Source: Nostoc sp. PCC 7524 (GTDB lineage Bacteria; Cyanobacteriota; Cyanobacteriia; Cyanobacteriales; Nostocaceae). Taken from it: DNA of 64,000 nt. The stretch is from positions 3,191,501 to 3,255,500 of the forward strand of contig NC_019684.1 of the NCBI RefSeq assembly GCF_000316645.1, read 5' to 3'. The translations under genes were made by a program, and so were the position numbers. Position 1 is the first letter of the stretch. The number at the start of each line of letters is the position of its first letter. Under the pieces are notes generated by a model. The model searched no databases. It was not told the DNA's origin and was given only the letters and a program-made list of their open reading frames with translations. Positions 61,178-64,000 of this stretch are shown here, piece after piece.

Positions 61178-62221
61178 ATGCGATCGCTGGCAGCAATCTA
61201 TATACCTATGCGACTTCCACTTATCATTTTTGTGGGAGTAATTTTTATCTTAATGATCATCAGTTGCTCTTATCAAAATAGCGCCCCTAGACCTAAATCT
61301 ATTAACACAGAACCAGGAGCTTTTAAAGTAGCCATGATTCTCCCTGGTTCAATTAATGATCAAAGCTGGAATCAATCAGGTTATGAAGGACTGAAGTTAA
61401 TTGAAAAGCAACTTGATGCTCAAATAGCTTATACTACTAATGTAACAGAAATTAATGCCGAAGAAGCTCTCCGCCAATATGCTGAACAAGAATTTGATTT
61501 GATTATTATTCATGGCGGTCAATATTTAAAGTCATCGGAAATAGTAGCTCAAGAATTTCCGCGTATTAAATTCGCAATTGTTAGTAGTTATGGCGGTAAT
61601 AATAAAAATTTTGGAGCTTTGGCATTTCGTAGTAATGAAGTTGGCTACTTAGCTGGGGTAATTGCTGCGCTCAAAACTAAAACTAATAAAATTGCTTTTA
61701 TTGGCGGTGAACCTATCTTAATTACTCAAGAAGAAGCGATATTATTAAAACGTGCTATTCAAAAAACTAAACCTAATATCAATCTTTCAATTAACTGGGT
61801 AAATAGTTGGCGAGATCCAGATAAAGCTAAAAGCATTGCCAAGGCACAAATTGCCGACGGAGTAGATGTTATAGTCACCGATGCAGATTTAGGAAATTTT
61901 GGAGTGTTGCAAGCGGTATCTGGCAATAAATCAGTATCTGTGATTACCTGGATGTATGCTATTGAAGGCGTTACAGAACAGTATCAATTAGCTGCTGATT
62001 ATATTATTACTCATGTTATTCAAAAAGTCCCACAGTTATTGTTAGAAGGAGCAACTTTAGCACAGCAGGGGCGTTGGGAAGGTAAGCAATATAAGTTTGG
62101 ATTCCTAGAAGGAGTTCAAGATTTAACACTATTGAACGCTTCGTTAACTGCTCAACAACTAGAACTTGTCAAGTCCATCAAAAAAGATATTATCGCTGGC
62201 AAAATTGATATTTTCCCTTAA
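61178..62221 (+). CDS. BMP-family (Med/PnrA-like) substrate-binding lipoprotein
   Basis: 347 residues. The signal sequence has a lipobox (ILMIISC), so it is anchored outside the inner membrane. The mature part has the BMP/PnrA fold: FKVAMILPGSINDQSWNQSGYEGLKLIE, FDLIIIHGGQYLKSSEIVAQEFPRIKFAIVSSYG, FRSNEVGYLAGVIAAL, ADGVDVIVTDADLGNFGVL. These proteins bind nucleosides or thiamine-like ligands. No ABC ATPase or permease follows; instead a Cache/HAMP sensor begins 9 bases after the stop, so it may present ligand to that sensor. ATG 61208 is an alternative start with a shorter lead. A HIP1 site overlaps the upstream ATG. Confidence 0.88.
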   Translation: MRSLAAIYIPMRLPLIIFVGVIFILMIISCSYQNSAPRPKSINTEPGAFKVAMILPGSINDQSWNQSGYEGLKLIEKQLDAQIAYTTNVTEINAEEALRQYAEQEFDLIIIHGGQYLKSSEIVAQEFPRIKFAIVSSYGGNNKNFGALAFRSNEVGYLAGVIAALKTKTNKIAFIGGEPILITQEEAILLKRAIQKTKPNINLSINWVNSWRDPDKAKSIAKAQIADGVDVIVTDADLGNFGVLQAVSGNKSVSVITWMYAIEGVTEQYQLAADYIITHVIQKVPQLLLEGATLAQQGRWEGKQYKFGFLEGVQDLTLLNASLTAQQLELVKSIKKDIIAGKIDIFP

Positions 62222-62230
62222 GGAGTTGTG

Positions 62231-64000
62231 ATGAAAAAACAGCAGCGCCCTCATGCTTCTCATCCAGCAGGATATGGATTTTTTTCTATAACTAATCAAT
62301 TACGTTATGGTTTAGTTGTGCTAGTAGTTATGGCGCTGCTGCTGGTATCCGGGACATTAACCTATCTCAGCTTTCAAGCACAAATGCAACAGTTAGCAGT
62401 TGCACAGCAGGAAATTTCACAAGCTGCGGCGGCGAAAATCAATGTTTATTTAGATGACTTGCAACGCAAACTCAGTTACCTGGCAAGAGTGCAAGGTTTA
62501 ACTGACTTATCACCAGAAATTCAACAAAGATTCCTTGCTGCTTTGACTCGTCATCACAATGCCTATGAAACAGTAGCAATTTTGGATAACCAAGGAAAAG
62601 TCGTTTCTGCCGTTTCTCCCTATGGACAAGTAAATCTGGAGAAGATAACGCAAACTTCTTGGATTTTATATGCTTTTAAATACAAAGAAGATTTTGTTAG
62701 CCCAGTAGAAATAGATAGTATGACTAAGTTGCCTATGGTAACTTTAGCAGTACCAATTCGTAATCTAGAAGATAAAGTTAATGGTGTATTGATAGCGCGA
62801 ATCAATCTCAAGTTTCTGCGGTTCTTTATCCACCAAACTCATGTCGGTAAAACTGGTTATGCTTATGTCATTGATCACCGGGATTTACTAATTGCCGCCA
62901 AATCAGAATCTTTAGAATTTTTAAGAGATTTATCGAACCAGCCTTTAATCACAGAATTAGAGCAATTAAAAACTAAAAAATCTTTAGCTACCTATCGCGG
63001 TTTAAAAGGTGTAGAAGTAGTAGGTGCAATAGCTCCTATTAATAGCCTAAGATGGCAGGTTGTAGTAGAACTTCCCATTGATGAAGCTTATACTCCTATC
63101 CATCAAATGCTGTTCTTTATGGGTGTATCTATATTAATAGCAACAGCAGTGAGTATAGGATTAGGTATTTGGTTTCAAAGGCAAATTGTTTTACCTCTAC
63201 AGCGATTAACAACCGCAGCAGCGCGAATTAGTACGGGTGATTTAGATACTCACATCAAAGTTGTACAGCGTAACGAAATGGGAGTATTAGCTACCACTTT
63301 TAATCAAATGACTTTGCAGTTACAAAAACTAATTCACGATTTAAGTCAAGAACGTAATTTTGTGGCGGCGATTCTTGATACTGTGGATGCTTTAGTTATA
63401 GTAGTTGATCAACAAGGGCGAATTATTCGCTTTAATCGTGCGTGTGAGCAAATCACTAAATATTCATTGGCAGAAGTAGAATATAGATTTTTTTGGGATG
63501 TTTTTTCTCTACCAGAAAAAACAGAGTTAGCTAAATCCGAATTTCATAACCTGAATATAGAGCAATTTCCCAAAACCTATGAAAGTCATTTGTTAACTAA
63601 GGATGAACAACAAAGATTAGTTGCTTGGTCAACAACTGCTCTTGTAGATAATGCTGGGCAAATAAGTTATATAATTGGGACTGGCCTAGACATCACAGAA
63701 CGCAGAGAAGCAGAAATCGCTCTACAACAGAGCGAAGAAAGATTTCGCATGATGGTTGAAGGTAGTGAGCAAGTCTTTTTTTATATTCACGATCGCCAGC
63801 ATATATTGGAGTATCTTTCCCCTTCTGTGCAAACAGTATTAGGATATGCTCCCGAAGAATTAACGGGTAGGAATTGCGAATACTTCTTAATTGATGATGC
63901 AGCGATCGCACAAGCAATTGAATTGACAGATCATGCTTTACTCACAGGAGAGCGTAACCAACCATATGTAGTGGTTGCACGCCATAAAGATGGACATTCT
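62231..64000 (+). CDS. Cache-HAMP-PAS sensor kinase or cyclase (3' end beyond window)
   Basis: 590 codons are visible from ATG 62231, which has AAGGAG six bases upstream. A transmembrane helix (about 28-50) leads to a periplasmic double-Cache-like sensor (55-285), a second helix (about 295-315), HAMP (PLQRLTTAAARISTGDLDTHIKV) and at least two PAS domains (IVVDQQGRIIRFNRACEQITKYS; SEERFRMMVEGSEQVFFYIHD). The output module is cut off by the window end, so histidine kinase or GGDEF cannot be told apart. It starts 9 bp after the BMP lipoprotein gene, which strongly suggests one operon and a ligand-relay. Confidence 0.88.
   Translation, partial: MKKQQRPHASHPAGYGFFSITNQLRYGLVVLVVMALLLVSGTLTYLSFQAQMQQLAVAQQEISQAAAAKINVYLDDLQRKLSYLARVQGLTDLSPEIQQRFLAALTRHHNAYETVAILDNQGKVVSAVSPYGQVNLEKITQTSWILYAFKYKEDFVSPVEIDSMTKLPMVTLAVPIRNLEDKVNGVLIARINLKFLRFFIHQTHVGKTGYAYVIDHRDLLIAAKSESLEFLRDLSNQPLITELEQLKTKKSLATYRGLKGVEVVGAIAPINSLRWQVVVELPIDEAYTPIHQMLFFMGVSILIATAVSIGLGIWFQRQIVLPLQRLTTAAARISTGDLDTHIKVVQRNEMGVLATTFNQMTLQLQKLIHDLSQERNFVAAILDTVDALVIVVDQQGRIIRFNRACEQITKYSLAEVEYRFFWDVFSLPEKTELAKSEFHNLNIEQFPKTYESHLLTKDEQQRLVAWSTTALVDNAGQISYIIGTGLDITERREAEIALQQSEERFRMMVEGSEQVFFYIHDRQHILEYLSPSVQTVLGYAPEELTGRNCEYFLIDDAAIAQAIELTDHALLTGERNQPYVVVARHKDGHS

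Overview
The window comes from a chromosome of a filamentous, probably heterocyst-forming cyanobacterium of the Nostoc/Anabaena type. Three things point there: many HIP1 octamers (GCGATCGC), abundant short tandem heptamer repeats and small palindromic repeats between genes, and a typical gene set (OprB/SLH porin, DUF928 next to a CHASE2 cyclase, pentapeptide proteins, multi-PAS kinases, an unfused GH15/phosphorylase-kinase-like protein, pyrF-pyrE fusion). No rRNA, tRNA or CRISPR array was found.

Layout. 1-4.5 kb: edge of a possible IS1-type zinc-ribbon protein, a cytochrome b561-like/molybdopterin oxidoreductase pair, pyrFE, an AI-2E transporter and a candidate small RNA with a terminator. 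4.8-12 kb: FAD oxidoreductase, two related pentapeptide-repeat proteins, a decarboxylase-like gene with a Trp-to-stop codon at position 8, and a CsgG-like lipoprotein. 12-24 kb is a signalling block: DUF928 protein, CHASE2-adenylate cyclase, a lone receiver, a REC-wHTH-Hpt-REC-REC-GGDEF protein, then a tight cluster of KaiC-like ATPase, two KaiB-like proteins and a multi-PAS histidine kinase. 24-30 kb: GH15-like protein, a methyltransferase-HIT fusion, and a graveyard of IS630 and IS200/605-type remnants. 31-36 kb: a phosphonate/phosphite-type ABC operon (phnC-phnD-phnD-phnE) preceded by two Pho-box-like repeat sets. 36-43 kb: porin, a long intergenic region with hairpins, two tandem MscS channels, hisD and a retropepsin-like gene. 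43-48 kb: an alpha/beta hydrolase beside a caspase-NB-ARC-TPR protein split into two frames; this resembles bacterial NLR-type conflict systems. 48-54 kb: a GNAT gene interrupted by a small repeat carrying a stop codon, DUF58, two 21-bp tandem arrays (one invaded by an 89-bp palindromic element), then an MscS-DUF2254-DUF2238 operon. 54-57 kb: egtD, egtB, egtC for ergothioneine. 57-64 kb: MarR regulator, acyl-CoA dehydrogenase, DUF1349 and DUF2917-like proteins, and a BMP-type lipoprotein followed by a Cache/HAMP/PAS sensor that runs off the window.

The most interesting units are the kaiC-kaiB-kaiB-kinase cluster and the hydrolase/caspase/NB-ARC/TPR locus. At least five genes are visibly broken (decarboxylase, GNAT, IS630 transposase, the NLR-like gene and a small exported protein), and several of the breaks are single-base or small-repeat events. 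Family names come from reading motifs by eye; no database search was possible.
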